Part shown: piece after piece, positions 10,031 through 19,022 of the stretch | Numbering within the stretch: position 1 is the stretch's first letter | Layout: the number at the start of each line of letters is the position of its first letter | Assembly: GCA_020073215.1 (NCBI GenBank) | Contig: JAIQFO010000039.1 | Span: 1 to 44,234, forward strand | Reading direction: 5' to 3' | Origin: Terriglobia bacterium | GTDB taxonomy: Bacteria > Acidobacteriota > Terriglobia > Terriglobales > Acidobacteriaceae | DNA: 44,234 bases | Translations under genes and position numbers: made by a program | The notes under the pieces: model-generated | The model's input: only the letters and a program-made list of their open reading frames with translations | Told to the model about the DNA's origin: nothing | The model's database searches: none

Positions 10031-10510
10031 CTACTCCACAAATCCCTTACGCACGGCGTGGATGAAATCGGTGTAAGCGGGCTCCGCGCCGGATGCGCGC
10101 ATTTGCAATGCGATCTGCCCGCGATGATAGGCCGAGTGAAAAAGCACATGCGTCAGGACGTCTTCCACCCGGCTTCGCCAGAGTTCGCCTTTGCTGTTGC
10201 GGTACTCGACCTGGTCATCGAGCGAGCCCGGGGCGAACTGGTTGGCCAGCCGCGCCAGATAATTTCGCCACGCCGACGACATCTCGTCCGCTAGAGCCGC
10301 GCAATCGTCGAGCGTGGAACTGGGCCAGACTGGCATGCTCTGGGGTTGCTTCAGGATGCGTTCGAGCCAGAGCTTCTGCGCCGAAAGAATGTGGGCCATG
10401 CGTCCAAGCGCGGCCGCGGGAACGGAATTGGCGGCGCGCATGGCGGCGAGACATTCGCGATTGGCCCAGTGATCGTAGGCAAACATCCTAAGAAAATCTT
10501 TGGCGGGCAT
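10031..10510 (-). CDS. DinB-family putative metal-dependent hydrolase/transferase
   Basis: A 159-aa four-helix-bundle protein of the DinB/YfiT type. The likely metal-binding triad is His40 (GRMAHILSAQK), His125 and His129 in HVLFHSAYHRGQ, with His121 as an extra candidate. Family members are thiol-dependent enzymes or of unknown function. AGAGGAG lies 5 nt before the ATG at 10510. It is divergent from the TPR gene and coupled to the ICMT-like gene. Confidence 0.88.
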   Translation of the reverse strand: MPAKDFLRMFAYDHWANRECLAAMRAANSVPAAALGRMAHILSAQKLWLERILKQPQSMPVWPSSTLDDCAALADEMSSAWRNYLARLANQFAPGSLDDQVEYRNSKGELWRSRVEDVLTHVLFHSAYHRGQIALQMRASGAEPAYTDFIHAVRKGFVE

Positions 10511-10527
10511 GGAACTCCTCTGAGCAG

Positions 10528-11703
10528 ATGCGTTGCGACTGGTTGCGCAAAGACGATACGATGACAGACGATACGATGACCGACCTTACTATAACAACCG
10601 GGGCGACGACGAGCATGGCGGCGGGTGTGCGTGCGAGCTGGGTCGTCCCTCCGGGACTTGGATTAATTGCTTCGCTTTTCCCAGCGCTGAAGTCCTCCAC
10701 CCCAGCACGCCAAAACCGGGCGTGCTGGGGGCCCCGGCGCTGGGCTAAGTTAGTTCGCCCCTCCGGGGCTGGATTTGCGATCTTGATTTGCTCGATCTTG
10801 GTTTGCATATCGGGAATGGCCGCGCCCGCGCAGACGCAGAATCCGACGCAAACCCAGACGCGCGAGCAGTTGTTGCAAGAACTGGATTCGGGCCAGGTGC
10901 GCGACGCCGTCCTGCTAGGTCAACAAGCGGTTTCGCGTTGGCCGCGTAATGCGGAATTCCGTCATTACCTGGGCGTGGCCTACTTCAAAACCGGCGATCT
11001 CCAACAGGCGCAGGAACAGCTTACGCGAGCGCGAGAACTGAATCCGAAAGATGCCACGACGCATTTCGACCTGGCGCTGGTGTTCTTGAGCCAGCAAAAT
11101 TACCCGAGTGCCGCCGACGAACTGGAAGGGGCGATCAAGCTCGACCCTTCGAACGCGCTCGCGCATCAACTGCTGGGGAGAGCGTATCTGAATACGAATC
11201 GCAGCTTGCAGGGGATCGAGGAGTTCAAGACCACTCTAAAACTCGATCCGGCCATGAAGCTCGGCCACTACCACCTGGGATTTGCCTACTTCAGTCTCGG
11301 GCGCAACGACGAAGCCATCAGCGAATACAAAGAGGAGTTGCGCCGGTCGGGAGAGAATCCCGCGGTGGTGTTCGAATTGGGGCACGCGCTGCTGGAGAGC
11401 GGAAGATATGAGGCGGCTGTGACCTATCTGCGGCGCGCCGCCGAACTGGACGCATCGAATCCCGACGTCTGGTACCACCTGGGCAAGGCGCAGGCGCTCG
11501 CGGGACAGGCGGCTCAAGCCGAGCCGTCTTTGCGGAAGGCTGTTGAGCTGAATCCGAAGGACCCGAGGCCGCACTATCAATTGGCGCGCGTTCTGGAAAA
11601 ACTCGGCAAGACCGACGAAGCGCGGAAGGAACGAGAACGCTTCGCGGAGCTGAAGAAGGCGCAGCCGGCCACGGCAGGAATGGCCACCGGGCGCGATCAG
11701 TGA
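10528..11703 (+). CDS. Secreted TPR protein (start uncertain)
   Basis: The reliable part, from ~residue 97 onward (MAAPAQTQNP at 10816), holds about eight tetratricopeptide units, for example RHYLGVAYFKTGDLQQAQEQ, AHQLLGRAYLNTNRSLQGIE, VFELGHALLESGRYEAAVTY and WYHLGKAQALAGQAAQAEPS. The hydrophobic stretch FAILICSILVCISGMAAPAQ looks like a signal peptide. The first ~80 residues read through a 15-bp tandem duplication and a palindromic element and look non-native; the true start may be a TTG or ATG between about 10780 and 10816. The stop overlaps the next gene's GTG (GTGA), so the two are translationally coupled. It is probably a periplasmic protein-interaction scaffold. Confidence 0.8.
   Translation: MRCDWLRKDDTMTDDTMTDLTITTGATTSMAAGVRASWVVPPGLGLIASLFPALKSSTPARQNRACWGPRRWAKLVRPSGAGFAILICSILVCISGMAAPAQTQNPTQTQTREQLLQELDSGQVRDAVLLGQQAVSRWPRNAEFRHYLGVAYFKTGDLQQAQEQLTRARELNPKDATTHFDLALVFLSQQNYPSAADELEGAIKLDPSNALAHQLLGRAYLNTNRSLQGIEEFKTTLKLDPAMKLGHYHLGFAYFSLGRNDEAISEYKEELRRSGENPAVVFELGHALLESGRYEAAVTYLRRAAELDASNPDVWYHLGKAQALAGQAAQAEPSLRKAVELNPKDPRPHYQLARVLEKLGKTDEARKERERFAELKKAQPATAGMATGRDQ
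10551..10580. repeat. 15-bp perfect tandem duplication
   Basis: AGACGATACGATGAC occurs twice head to tail (10551-10565, 10566-10580), in the divergent region between the DinB-like gene and the TPR gene. It could be an operator duplication or simple slippage. Confidence 0.7.
10645..10769. repeat. Nested palindromic (MITE/REP-like) element in the 5' part of the TPR gene
   Basis: The element is bounded by two similar palindromes, GTCCCTCCGGGAC (10645-10657) and GCCCCTCCGGGGC (10757-10769). Inside is an outer stem CCCAGCGC (10680-10687) / GCGCTGGG (10737-10744) and an inner 12-bp perfect hairpin CCCCAGCACGCC (10700-10711) / GGCGTGCTGGGG (10719-10730). The layout matches the short repeats scattered in intergenic DNA of Acidobacteria (recollection). 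Its presence argues that the open frame upstream of about 10780 is not a conserved coding part. Confidence 0.75.
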
Positions 11704-13592
11704 GAGCGATACGGCCCATGAGAAAACTACGGGTTGCGGTCGCGACGGCCTTCCTGCTGACGGCCCTGTCGATGGGCATGAAGGACGGGGGAATGAACGG
11801 CGGCTGGATTGTGTGGGGGACTGCGCAGACGGCGCCGAAACACCCTGCCCCGGCAAACAAGAGTCCAGCCGCAAAGCCGGTTCCATCCGCGCAAAAGCCG
11901 GACACGAAAACTCCCGCCACCAATCCACCGTTGTTCGTTGACGTGACGCGCGCCGCCGGCATTGACTTTCACTTGAACTGCGGCAGCCGGGAGAAGCTCT
12001 ACATCGTGGAAACGCAGTGCGGTGGCGCGGCCGCCTTCGACTACGACAACGACGGGTGGATGGATATCCTGCTGGTGGATGGATCGTCCATTGAAGACTA
12101 CCGCGCCGGCAAGTGCCATCCGCCGCGCCTCTATCACAACAATCATGACGGCACGTTTACCGATGTGTCGGCGAAGTCGGGCCTGAATTTTTGCGGCTGG
12201 GGATACGGTGTCGCCATCGGCGACTACGACAACGACGGTTGGGAAGACGTCTACATCACCGGCTTCCACGGTTCGGCGCTCTACCACAACAACCACGACG
12301 GCACCTTCACCGATGTCACCGCGAAAGCCGGCGTCGCCAACGCCACTGAGTGGGGAACGAGCGCGGCCTTCGGCGATTACGACAACGATGGCTATCTCGA
12401 CCTGGTCGTTGCCGATTACGTCGACGTGGACATGAACAACCTCCCGCCCTTCGGCGTGGGTCCTTTCTGCCAATACCGCGGCATCCCGGTGAATTGCGGT
12501 CCGCGCGGACTTAAGGGCGCGCGCGATCGCCTCTACCACAACAACGGCGACGGCACTTTTACCGATGTCACGGAAAAACTCAACATCGATCCCGACCGCT
12601 ACTACGGACTCGGCGTGTTGTGGCTGGACTACGACAAGGACGGCTGCCTCGATCTTTACGTCGCCGACGACTCTTCGCCCAGCCTGCTCTATCACAACAA
12701 CTGCAAGGGCGGATTCACCGAAGTCGGCGCCGAGGCGGGTGTGGCCTACAGTTCCGACGGACACGAACAGGCTGGCATGGGCATTGATTCCGCCGACTAC
12801 GATCGCGACGGCTGGCCCGACATCGTGAAAACCAACTTCTCCGACGACACCAAGAACCTCTACCACAACGACCACAACGGCGAGTTCACCGACATGGCAG
12901 GCGAGGCGGGCATCGGAGCCATTGGGTACCCGTACCTCGGCTTTGGCGTGAAATTTTTTGACTTCGACAACGATGGCTGGCCCGACATTTTCATGGCCAA
13001 CGGCCACGTCGACGCGCAGGTCGAAGGGCAGACTTTCGGCGTTGGCTATGCCGAGCGGCCGTTTCTGTTCCACAATCAGGGTTACCAATCAAAGATCGAC
13101 CAATCAAGAATCGGGAAGTTCGAAGAGATTGCCGAGAAGTCCGGTCCAGCGCTCTCGAAGAAATATATTGGCCGCGCCGCTTTGACTGCCGATTTCTGGA
13201 ATCGCGGCCGCCAGGATCTCCTGTTCACGAATATGGATGGTTCGCCGGTTCTGCTCCGCAACGAAGTTCCGTCACCCGGCCACTGGCTGCAGATCAGGAC
13301 CATAGGCAGCAAATCGAACCGCGATGGCTTCGGCGCCAGGATCGAGGTCACGGCCGCGGGCTCGACCCGCTATGCGGAGGTGCGCGCCGGAAGCAGCTTT
13401 GAGAGTTCGAGCGACCCGCGGACTTTTTTCGGCTTGGGCGCAGCGACCAAAGTCGAGGCAATCGTCATTCGCTGGCCGAGCGGGCAGGTCGACAAGCTGG
13501 GACCGGAGGCAGCGGACCAGGAGCTCGTCGTCCGAGAGGGAAGCGGGGTCGTTGAAAGAAAGCCGGTCAAAGAAGGCTCCGAGCGGCGGTGA
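11700..13592 (+). CDS. Secreted CRTAC1-type FG-GAP / ASPIC-UnbV protein
   Basis: A 630-aa protein. The signal peptide is MRKLRVAVATAFLLTALSMG, so Met7 (11718) is an alternative start to the overlapping GTG at 11700. Six Ca-binding FG-GAP/VCBS-like loops are visible: DYDNDGWMDILLVDG, DYDNDGWEDVYITGF, DYDNDGYLDLVVADY, DYDKDGCLDLYVADD, DYDRDGWPDIVKTNF and DFDNDGWPDIFMANG. Each is followed by a LYHNN.DG.FTDV-type blade. The C-terminus (~540-615) is the ASPIC/UnbV domain (NRDGFGARIEV, FFGLGAATKVEAIVIRWPSG). An integrin-like beta-propeller, extracytoplasmic, is expected. Pairing with a TPR gene is common for this family in Acidobacteria (recollection). Confidence 0.92.
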   Translation: MRAIRPMRKLRVAVATAFLLTALSMGMKDGGMNGGWIVWGTAQTAPKHPAPANKSPAAKPVPSAQKPDTKTPATNPPLFVDVTRAAGIDFHLNCGSREKLYIVETQCGGAAAFDYDNDGWMDILLVDGSSIEDYRAGKCHPPRLYHNNHDGTFTDVSAKSGLNFCGWGYGVAIGDYDNDGWEDVYITGFHGSALYHNNHDGTFTDVTAKAGVANATEWGTSAAFGDYDNDGYLDLVVADYVDVDMNNLPPFGVGPFCQYRGIPVNCGPRGLKGARDRLYHNNGDGTFTDVTEKLNIDPDRYYGLGVLWLDYDKDGCLDLYVADDSSPSLLYHNNCKGGFTEVGAEAGVAYSSDGHEQAGMGIDSADYDRDGWPDIVKTNFSDDTKNLYHNDHNGEFTDMAGEAGIGAIGYPYLGFGVKFFDFDNDGWPDIFMANGHVDAQVEGQTFGVGYAERPFLFHNQGYQSKIDQSRIGKFEEIAEKSGPALSKKYIGRAALTADFWNRGRQDLLFTNMDGSPVLLRNEVPSPGHWLQIRTIGSKSNRDGFGARIEVTAAGSTRYAEVRAGSSFESSSDPRTFFGLGAATKVEAIVIRWPSGQVDKLGPEAADQELVVREGSGVVERKPVKEGSERR

Positions 13593-13612
13593 ATCTACGG
13601 AATTCCGTAGAT
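13593..13612. repeat. 20-bp perfect palindrome after the CRTAC1-type gene
   Basis: ATCTACGGAATTCCGTAGAT begins at the base after the stop codon. As RNA it makes an 8-bp stem with an AATT loop. Only weak T-richness follows, so a terminator role is possible but not certain. Confidence 0.6.
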
Positions 13613-13966
13613 TAAATCGCTTTGATTCTTCAGTTACCCATAGATGCCGGGATCGCCACTCTCGTAAGTATATGAAAAATAATGGCAAAGTAGTTTGGAG
13701 CAAGAAGTGCCATTCTACTTCGAAAGCACTATCTGTGGCTGTGTTCGGAGTCAGGCCAACTGTTTTTCAAGCCGTTTCTCCGGTTACATCAACAGAATGA
13801 GCAAGATAGCTTGGCAAGGGCTTTGATTCGAGGCGCGCAAGTTCGGCGCTTCGCGGTAGCAGGTGGTGCGGTAGACCCTGCAACCAGAGTTCTTAAGGAT
13901 CGAGTTCGCAACTAGAAACGTGCATACGACAACCATCACGCTCCATTGTCTCCAGAGGGTAAATAA
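13613..13966 (+). other. Intergenic region upstream of the TonB receptor
   Basis: About 350 bases without a supported gene. Open frames here lack ribosome sites and family-like composition. It probably holds the promoter of the receptor gene; I see no convincing -35/-10 pair. AGAGGG at about 13954-13959 is the receptor's ribosome site. Confidence 0.5.
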
Positions 13967-16900
13967 ATGAGAAGATTGCAGTTCTGCCTTACAGTGTTTG
14001 CCGTACTGGCCCTAACCTTCAGCGCATTCGCGCAGGTGCAGAACGGCCAGTTTAGCGGTACCGTGCTTGATCCAACCGGCGCCGCCGTTGCGGGCGCCAA
14101 GGTTACGGTTATCAACCAGGGAACCAACCTGACCGTCACGCTCATAACCAATTCCAGCGGCAACTACACGGCCAAGGAACTGCCGATCGGCACTTACAAG
14201 CTGACGGCCGAAGCCGCCGGCTTCAAGACCGTGTCGGATTCCAACGTCGTGCTGAATGCGGGCGTCATCGCGCACGTGGACTTCAAGCTGACCCTGGGCA
14301 AGGCTTCGGAAGTGGTTGAAGTGACCGGCGCCGCGGTTGCGGTCCAGACTGACGATGCCAAACTGTATAACACGGTTACCAGCACTGAGATCAGCAACAT
14401 GGTGCTGAGTGGCCGCGACGTGTTCGACCTGATGCAACTTACCGCAGGCGCTGTAAACGTGGCCGGAACCGACTTTGAAAACGGCCACAATACCGTAGTC
14501 AATGGTGTCCGCGAAGACTTCAACGGGTTCCTCATCAACGGCGTATCGAATAAAGGATTGAGCGGCGGTGAAGAAAGCACGCCGATCAACGATACGGTCG
14601 AGGAATTCCAGCAGTTGGGACTGAACATGTCGGCGCAGTACGGCAACAGCGCTGGCAGTACCGTCAACCTGGTGACCAAAGGGGGAACCAACTCGTTGCA
14701 CGGCAGCTTGTTTGAATTCCTGCGCAACGAGGCTGCCGACGCCAACGACTTTTTCGCGAACTCGGTACCTGGCTGCAAAAGCGATCCCCACTGCCGGCCG
14801 CCCTATCGCTGGAACCAGTTCGGCGGCACGGTAGGCGGACCGATTATCAAAGACAAGCTGTTCTTCTTCCTGGCCTACGAGAGAAGCTACTTCAAGACCT
14901 CGAACATTTCCACGATTACCCAAGAGTCATCCGCTTGGCGAGACGCAGTCGCGGCGGCGGATGCAAACACCAGTACGACGTCGGTCGCCGGCGTTCTTTA
15001 CGGCACCTTTGCCCCGAAGAATCCGGGGACGCAATTGCCTGCAGGATCTGGAGGGACCCTTGACGACTACATTGCCAATATATCGCCGGGCAGCACCACA
15101 GGGTTCGCCAGCTACGCGGACTATGTCTGCCCGGATAGTTACGTAAGTATGGGCGCGCCGTCACAGGCCGCAGCGAATGCTATCGCTGCGAGAATGCAAT
15201 CTATTCTCGGCGTTGTCCCTGGGGTGGATAGTACGACGGCTTTGGTTAACCCCCTTAACCCTACAATCTCAAAATTCTGCACGGCACCCTTGGTTGCGCA
15301 AGCAGGCACGGTGGGACGCGACCCCGTGACGGGCAGTTCCACTATGGAATTCGAGGACTCGAGCATCGCGACCTCCGGTTCGAGAACACAAGGCAACTAC
15401 TTTAACGGCAGGCGAATGTCTGGACGCCTCGATTACAACTGGAATACCAACAACCGCTTGTCGGGCAACTTCCAGTGGCAGCGGGATTACGACGAATTCG
15501 GGCCCTGCAGCCCGGCTTGCGACCGCGGCTTTTCCAACCCTCAGATCGTTCGTTCGCCCAATGCACAGTTCAGCTTTACCCATACTTTCAGCCCGACGAT
15601 CCTGAACGAATTCAGGGCCGGGTATGTGCAAAATGTGAACCTGATCGGCACCAACCTACCGGGTGTTCCCCAAATTGGCTTCGACGACGGTTCAGTGGGC
15701 TTCGGTTCCTACAACGGCTACCCACAGTACTTCCGGGAGAACATCTACTCATACTCCGACATGGTGTCGGTGAGCCATGGCAACCACAACATGAAGATTG
15801 GTGTGGATTTCCGGCGCAATATCGAGAACAGCCAGTTCAGCGTGGCGCGCGGTTCCTACTACTTCTCCGACCCGATCTTCTTCGCGGCCGACTCTCCTTA
15901 CACGATCACTGCGGGCGTTAATCCCCAGATCTGCAAACCGCCGTGCTCGGCAGCGACCATCGCGGCGTTGGTGCAGAGCGGCACAGTTCCGAGCGCATCA
16001 GAAGAAAGCAACATTCGGCACTGGCGCAACCTCGAAATGGGAGCCTATTTCCAGGATGACTGGAAGGCCACCAAGCGTCTGACGCTGCAACTCGGCCTTC
16101 GTTATGACCTGTATGTTCGTCACAACGAAGAAGGGAATGCGGCGACAACCTTCCTCCTGGGTAGCGGAAGCAATGTGATAGACGGGTTGATCAATGCCAA
16201 CAGTGCGGCCCATGACACGGGTTGCGATCAACCAGCGCAAATAGCTATGGCACAGGTGGCGGGCGTCTGCGGATCCGGGGGTTTTGCAGCATCGTCCTCG
16301 CTGGGCAAGGGTCGCCACAAGGACTTTGGTCCGCGGGTTGGCTTTGCCTGGGATGTATTCGGCGACGGCAAGACGTCGCTGCGTGGTGGTTTCGGCATTT
16401 CGTATGAGGGCACGCTTTATAACCCGCTCTCGAACTCGCGCTGGAACCTTCCCTACTACTCTTTCAATACCGACACCAACTTCATTGGGGGTGAGGCCAA
16501 CGCAGTGCTTTATGGTCCGACGGATTGCAGCGGTCCAGGGACTTTCCCCGACAACTGCACACCAAACGGTGGAGCTCTATTCGGGCCGGGGGGTGCCACA
16601 CCGGTGTTTACGGGCGCGGCGACGAACCCTGGTCAGGGTGTTGGAGCGCAGGCGGCCGGCAACATCACGGGTTGGAATGGGCAGAATCCAAACACCGCAA
16701 ACCTCACAGGGATCGTCTTCCCGAAAGGCATTGATGACCCCTACGTGTACAACTACTACCTCGGGTTCCAGCGCGAAATCTTGCCCAAGACCGTCCTGGA
16801 GGTCGACTTTGTAGGTACCACCGGCCACAAGCTGTTCCGAGCTGAGAATATCAACCGCCTGCCTGGCACGCTGTTACCGGCTGGGTCATCCATTGTCAAC

Positions 16901-17893
16901 AACGTGGGCGAAACGCTAACGGGTTCGAAGTACAGCGGCATGACTTTTCCCGACGGTCACGTCTATTTTCCAACTGGCAGCCGTCCCAATCCCAACTATG
17001 CCACGATGCGTGTCTGGGAGAACGTGGTCAATTCCAACTACAGCTCCCTGCAGGCTTCGCTGAAGCGCCAGATGAGCCACGGGCTGCTGATCAATGTCAA
17101 CTACACCTACAGCCACTCGATTGATAACGGTTCGACCTGGCACAGCGGCGCCACGACCTCTAACGGCGCCTCTGGCGGCGACGGCTACACCACCGATCCG
17201 ACGCACCCCCAATTCGATCGGGGCAACTCGGTTTACGACATCCGCCATCGCCTGGTTGTTAATCACGTGTGGCAGATGCCCGGCTACAACATGAAGGGAC
17301 CGCTCGGATATATTGCGGGTGGATGGTCTCTGAGCGGCATCTGGGCACTCCAGAGTGGTGCACACTGGCAGCCATACAACTCCCACAGTCCGAATCTGAG
17401 AGAGATTTCGGATTCAACCATCCGCTGCACTGCGGCGGATGTCAACGGCGGCAACTGTCAGAACCTGGGCGGCGATTATCTGCTGACGCGAGGCAGGAAC
17501 GAACGTCCGGATAGCAGCGTTCCCCACTTCGGCGATTTCAAACACGCTACGTGGGCGAACGGTTGGGCCAGTGGTGGACAGACGAATCTGCCGGTTCTTT
17601 CCGACCCATGCTTTGGCTGTCTGAGCAACCTGGGACGCAACCAGTTTGTCGGCCCGAATTTCTGGTCGACGGACCTGACGCTCTCCAAGAACTTTAAGTT
17701 GACGGAGAGGTTCAACCTGAAGTTTGATGCGGCGGCATTTAACGTGTTCAACCGCACCAACTTCCTGTTGGCGACCTCCGGCGGCTTTGGGCATAACGAA
17801 ATACACTCCGGCATTTTCGGCGAAGCGGGCGGCACCACGATCAACGGTGGCGGACCGCGCGTCATGCAGTTCGGCTTGAAGCTCAGCTTCTAG
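13967..17893 (+). CDS. Oar-like TonB-dependent receptor with carboxypeptidase-regulatory-like domain
   Basis: A 1308-aa outer-membrane protein. The signal peptide MRRLQFCLTVFAVLALTFSA is followed by FAQ. Residues ~26-110 form a CarboxypepD_reg-like beta-sandwich (GTVLDPTGAAVAGAKVTV, SSGNYTAKELPIGTYKL). The plug follows at ~115-250 (VVEVTGAAVAVQT, TKGGTNSLHGSLFEFLRNEA), then a large beta-barrel with alternating aromatic strands, ending GGGPRVMQFGLKLSF with the C-terminal Phe typical of BAM substrates. Such receptors take up large substrates (polymers or peptides); the ligand is unknown. The start is supported by AGAGGG 7 nt upstream. It is monocistronic, as a strong terminator follows. Confidence 0.95.
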   Translation: MRRLQFCLTVFAVLALTFSAFAQVQNGQFSGTVLDPTGAAVAGAKVTVINQGTNLTVTLITNSSGNYTAKELPIGTYKLTAEAAGFKTVSDSNVVLNAGVIAHVDFKLTLGKASEVVEVTGAAVAVQTDDAKLYNTVTSTEISNMVLSGRDVFDLMQLTAGAVNVAGTDFENGHNTVVNGVREDFNGFLINGVSNKGLSGGEESTPINDTVEEFQQLGLNMSAQYGNSAGSTVNLVTKGGTNSLHGSLFEFLRNEAADANDFFANSVPGCKSDPHCRPPYRWNQFGGTVGGPIIKDKLFFFLAYERSYFKTSNISTITQESSAWRDAVAAADANTSTTSVAGVLYGTFAPKNPGTQLPAGSGGTLDDYIANISPGSTTGFASYADYVCPDSYVSMGAPSQAAANAIAARMQSILGVVPGVDSTTALVNPLNPTISKFCTAPLVAQAGTVGRDPVTGSSTMEFEDSSIATSGSRTQGNYFNGRRMSGRLDYNWNTNNRLSGNFQWQRDYDEFGPCSPACDRGFSNPQIVRSPNAQFSFTHTFSPTILNEFRAGYVQNVNLIGTNLPGVPQIGFDDGSVGFGSYNGYPQYFRENIYSYSDMVSVSHGNHNMKIGVDFRRNIENSQFSVARGSYYFSDPIFFAADSPYTITAGVNPQICKPPCSAATIAALVQSGTVPSASEESNIRHWRNLEMGAYFQDDWKATKRLTLQLGLRYDLYVRHNEEGNAATTFLLGSGSNVIDGLINANSAAHDTGCDQPAQIAMAQVAGVCGSGGFAASSSLGKGRHKDFGPRVGFAWDVFGDGKTSLRGGFGISYEGTLYNPLSNSRWNLPYYSFNTDTNFIGGEANAVLYGPTDCSGPGTFPDNCTPNGGALFGPGGATPVFTGAATNPGQGVGAQAAGNITGWNGQNPNTANLTGIVFPKGIDDPYVYNYYLGFQREILPKTVLEVDFVGTTGHKLFRAENINRLPGTLLPAGSSIVNNVGETLTGSKYSGMTFPDGHVYFPTGSRPNPNYATMRVWENVVNSNYSSLQASLKRQMSHGLLINVNYTYSHSIDNGSTWHSGATTSNGASGGDGYTTDPTHPQFDRGNSVYDIRHRLVVNHVWQMPGYNMKGPLGYIAGGWSLSGIWALQSGAHWQPYNSHSPNLREISDSTIRCTAADVNGGNCQNLGGDYLLTRGRNERPDSSVPHFGDFKHATWANGWASGGQTNLPVLSDPCFGCLSNLGRNQFVGPNFWSTDLTLSKNFKLTERFNLKFDAAAFNVFNRTNFLLATSGGFGHNEIHSGIFGEAGGTTINGGGPRVMQFGLKLSF

Positions 17894-17909
17894 CCGCACT
17901 CGCTTTCCC

Positions 17910-17943
17910 GGGGCCTGTTCTCGCAAGAGAATGGGCCCCTTTT
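17910..17943 (+). terminator. Rho-independent terminator of the TonB receptor gene
   Basis: GGGGCCTGTTCTC (17910-17922), loop GCAA, GAGAATGGGCCCC (17927-17939), then TTTTCTCTTTA. The stem has a small internal TG/TG mismatch and sits 17 nt after the stop codon. Confidence 0.85.
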
Positions 17944-17981
17944 CTCTTTATTGGTATATTGATATCCATGCGGTGAAGGTC

Positions 17982-19004
17982 ATGATCCGCCGGTTCTATC
18001 TTTATCCTTCGCTCCTGCTTCTGTTCCTGGTGTTCTTCCCGCGGACGCTCCCTGCTCAATTGCAACCGCTTGGTAATGTGACGGGTCGCCTTCAGGTCGC
18101 GAACGGTGATGTCCCATCACATCAGGTCCTGGTGGAACTGCGCCTGCGCGGGGCAACCATGAACAGCGTGTACGCCGACGCCGAGGGGTACTTTAGCTTC
18201 GCCAGCCTCGAACCCAATCCCTACCACATCGTCATCAATGACGATGCCTACTACCCGGTCGACGTCCGGGAGGATGTTAATCCCGAGACGCCGAACAACC
18301 GGGTGGAGATCTACCTGCGTGCTCGGGAGGATCCGAAGAAGAGTGATCCGATAAGCGGGCGGGCATCCGGCAGCAACCCAAATCTGGTCGATCCGGCAGA
18401 CTACAACAAACGCTTTCCCAAGAAGGCCGTCAAAGAGTTCGAACGCGGGGTGAATGCCGAGCACAAAGGCGAGCGAGACGAAGCCATCGCGCACTATGAA
18501 GGGGCGTTGAAGATTGCTCCGGACTACTACCCCGCGCACAACAATCTTGGGTCGTTGTATCTGGGCAAGTCGGATTTCAAGTCGGCGGAGGCCCAGTTTC
18601 GCGAATCGGTGCGCCTCGACCAGAACGAGGCGCAAGCTTATTTCAACCTCGGCAACGTGCTCATGCTGACCGGGCGCTATAGCGAGTCTGAGGCCGCTGT
18701 GGAGGCCGGTTTGCAGCGCCGTCCGGACTCGGCTTTTGCCCGTTATCTCCAGGGATGCCTCTCCGCGCGAGCGGGCAAGTTCGCAGAAGCGGAAAAGAGT
18801 CTGCGCGAGGCTTTACAGCTCGACCCGTCGATGTGGCAAGCGCATCTGCAGTTGGTGAATCTTTATCGGGAGCAGAAGCGTACGGAAGACGCCATTCATC
18901 AACTCCAGGATTTTCTGAAAGCCTTCCCCAGTTCGCCGACGGCCGCAAAAGCCAGGGAAGTGTTGAACAAGCTGCAAAGGCAAGAGGCCGCTCGAAACCG
19001 GTAG
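17982..19004 (+). CDS. Secreted TPR protein with N-terminal carboxypeptidase-like domain
   Basis: A 340-aa protein. Signal peptide MIRRFYLYPSLLLLFLVFF, cleavage near PAQLQ. Residues ~30-110 look like a transthyretin-like/carboxypeptidase-regulatory fold (GNVTGRLQVANGDVP, YADAEGYFSFASLEPNPYHI). TPR units follow at ~145-330 (RDEAIAHYEGALKIAPDYY, PAHNNLGSLYLGKSDFKSAE, QAYFNLGNVLMLTGRYSESE). The ATG at 17982 is chosen because it begins the signal peptide; the frame opens earlier inside the preceding terminator. Directly downstream of the receptor, it may act with it at the cell envelope. It ends 18 nt from the convergent sulfatase-like gene. Confidence 0.85.
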   Translation: MIRRFYLYPSLLLLFLVFFPRTLPAQLQPLGNVTGRLQVANGDVPSHQVLVELRLRGATMNSVYADAEGYFSFASLEPNPYHIVINDDAYYPVDVREDVNPETPNNRVEIYLRAREDPKKSDPISGRASGSNPNLVDPADYNKRFPKKAVKEFERGVNAEHKGERDEAIAHYEGALKIAPDYYPAHNNLGSLYLGKSDFKSAEAQFRESVRLDQNEAQAYFNLGNVLMLTGRYSESEAAVEAGLQRRPDSAFARYLQGCLSARAGKFAEAEKSLREALQLDPSMWQAHLQLVNLYREQKRTEDAIHQLQDFLKAFPSSPTAAKAREVLNKLQRQEAARNR

Positions 19005-19022
19005 ACGATCCCCGCCAGACTA

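Noticed and set aside
9568..10149. N-terminal extension of the kelch protein frame
   Set aside because: It overlaps the ICMT-like and DinB-like genes, while a clear signal peptide begins at 9567.
11727..13088. Minus-strand open frame of about 453 codons opposite the FG-GAP protein
   Set aside because: The Val/Ile-rich pseudo-repeats are the reverse complement of the repeated DYDNDG loops, not a gene.
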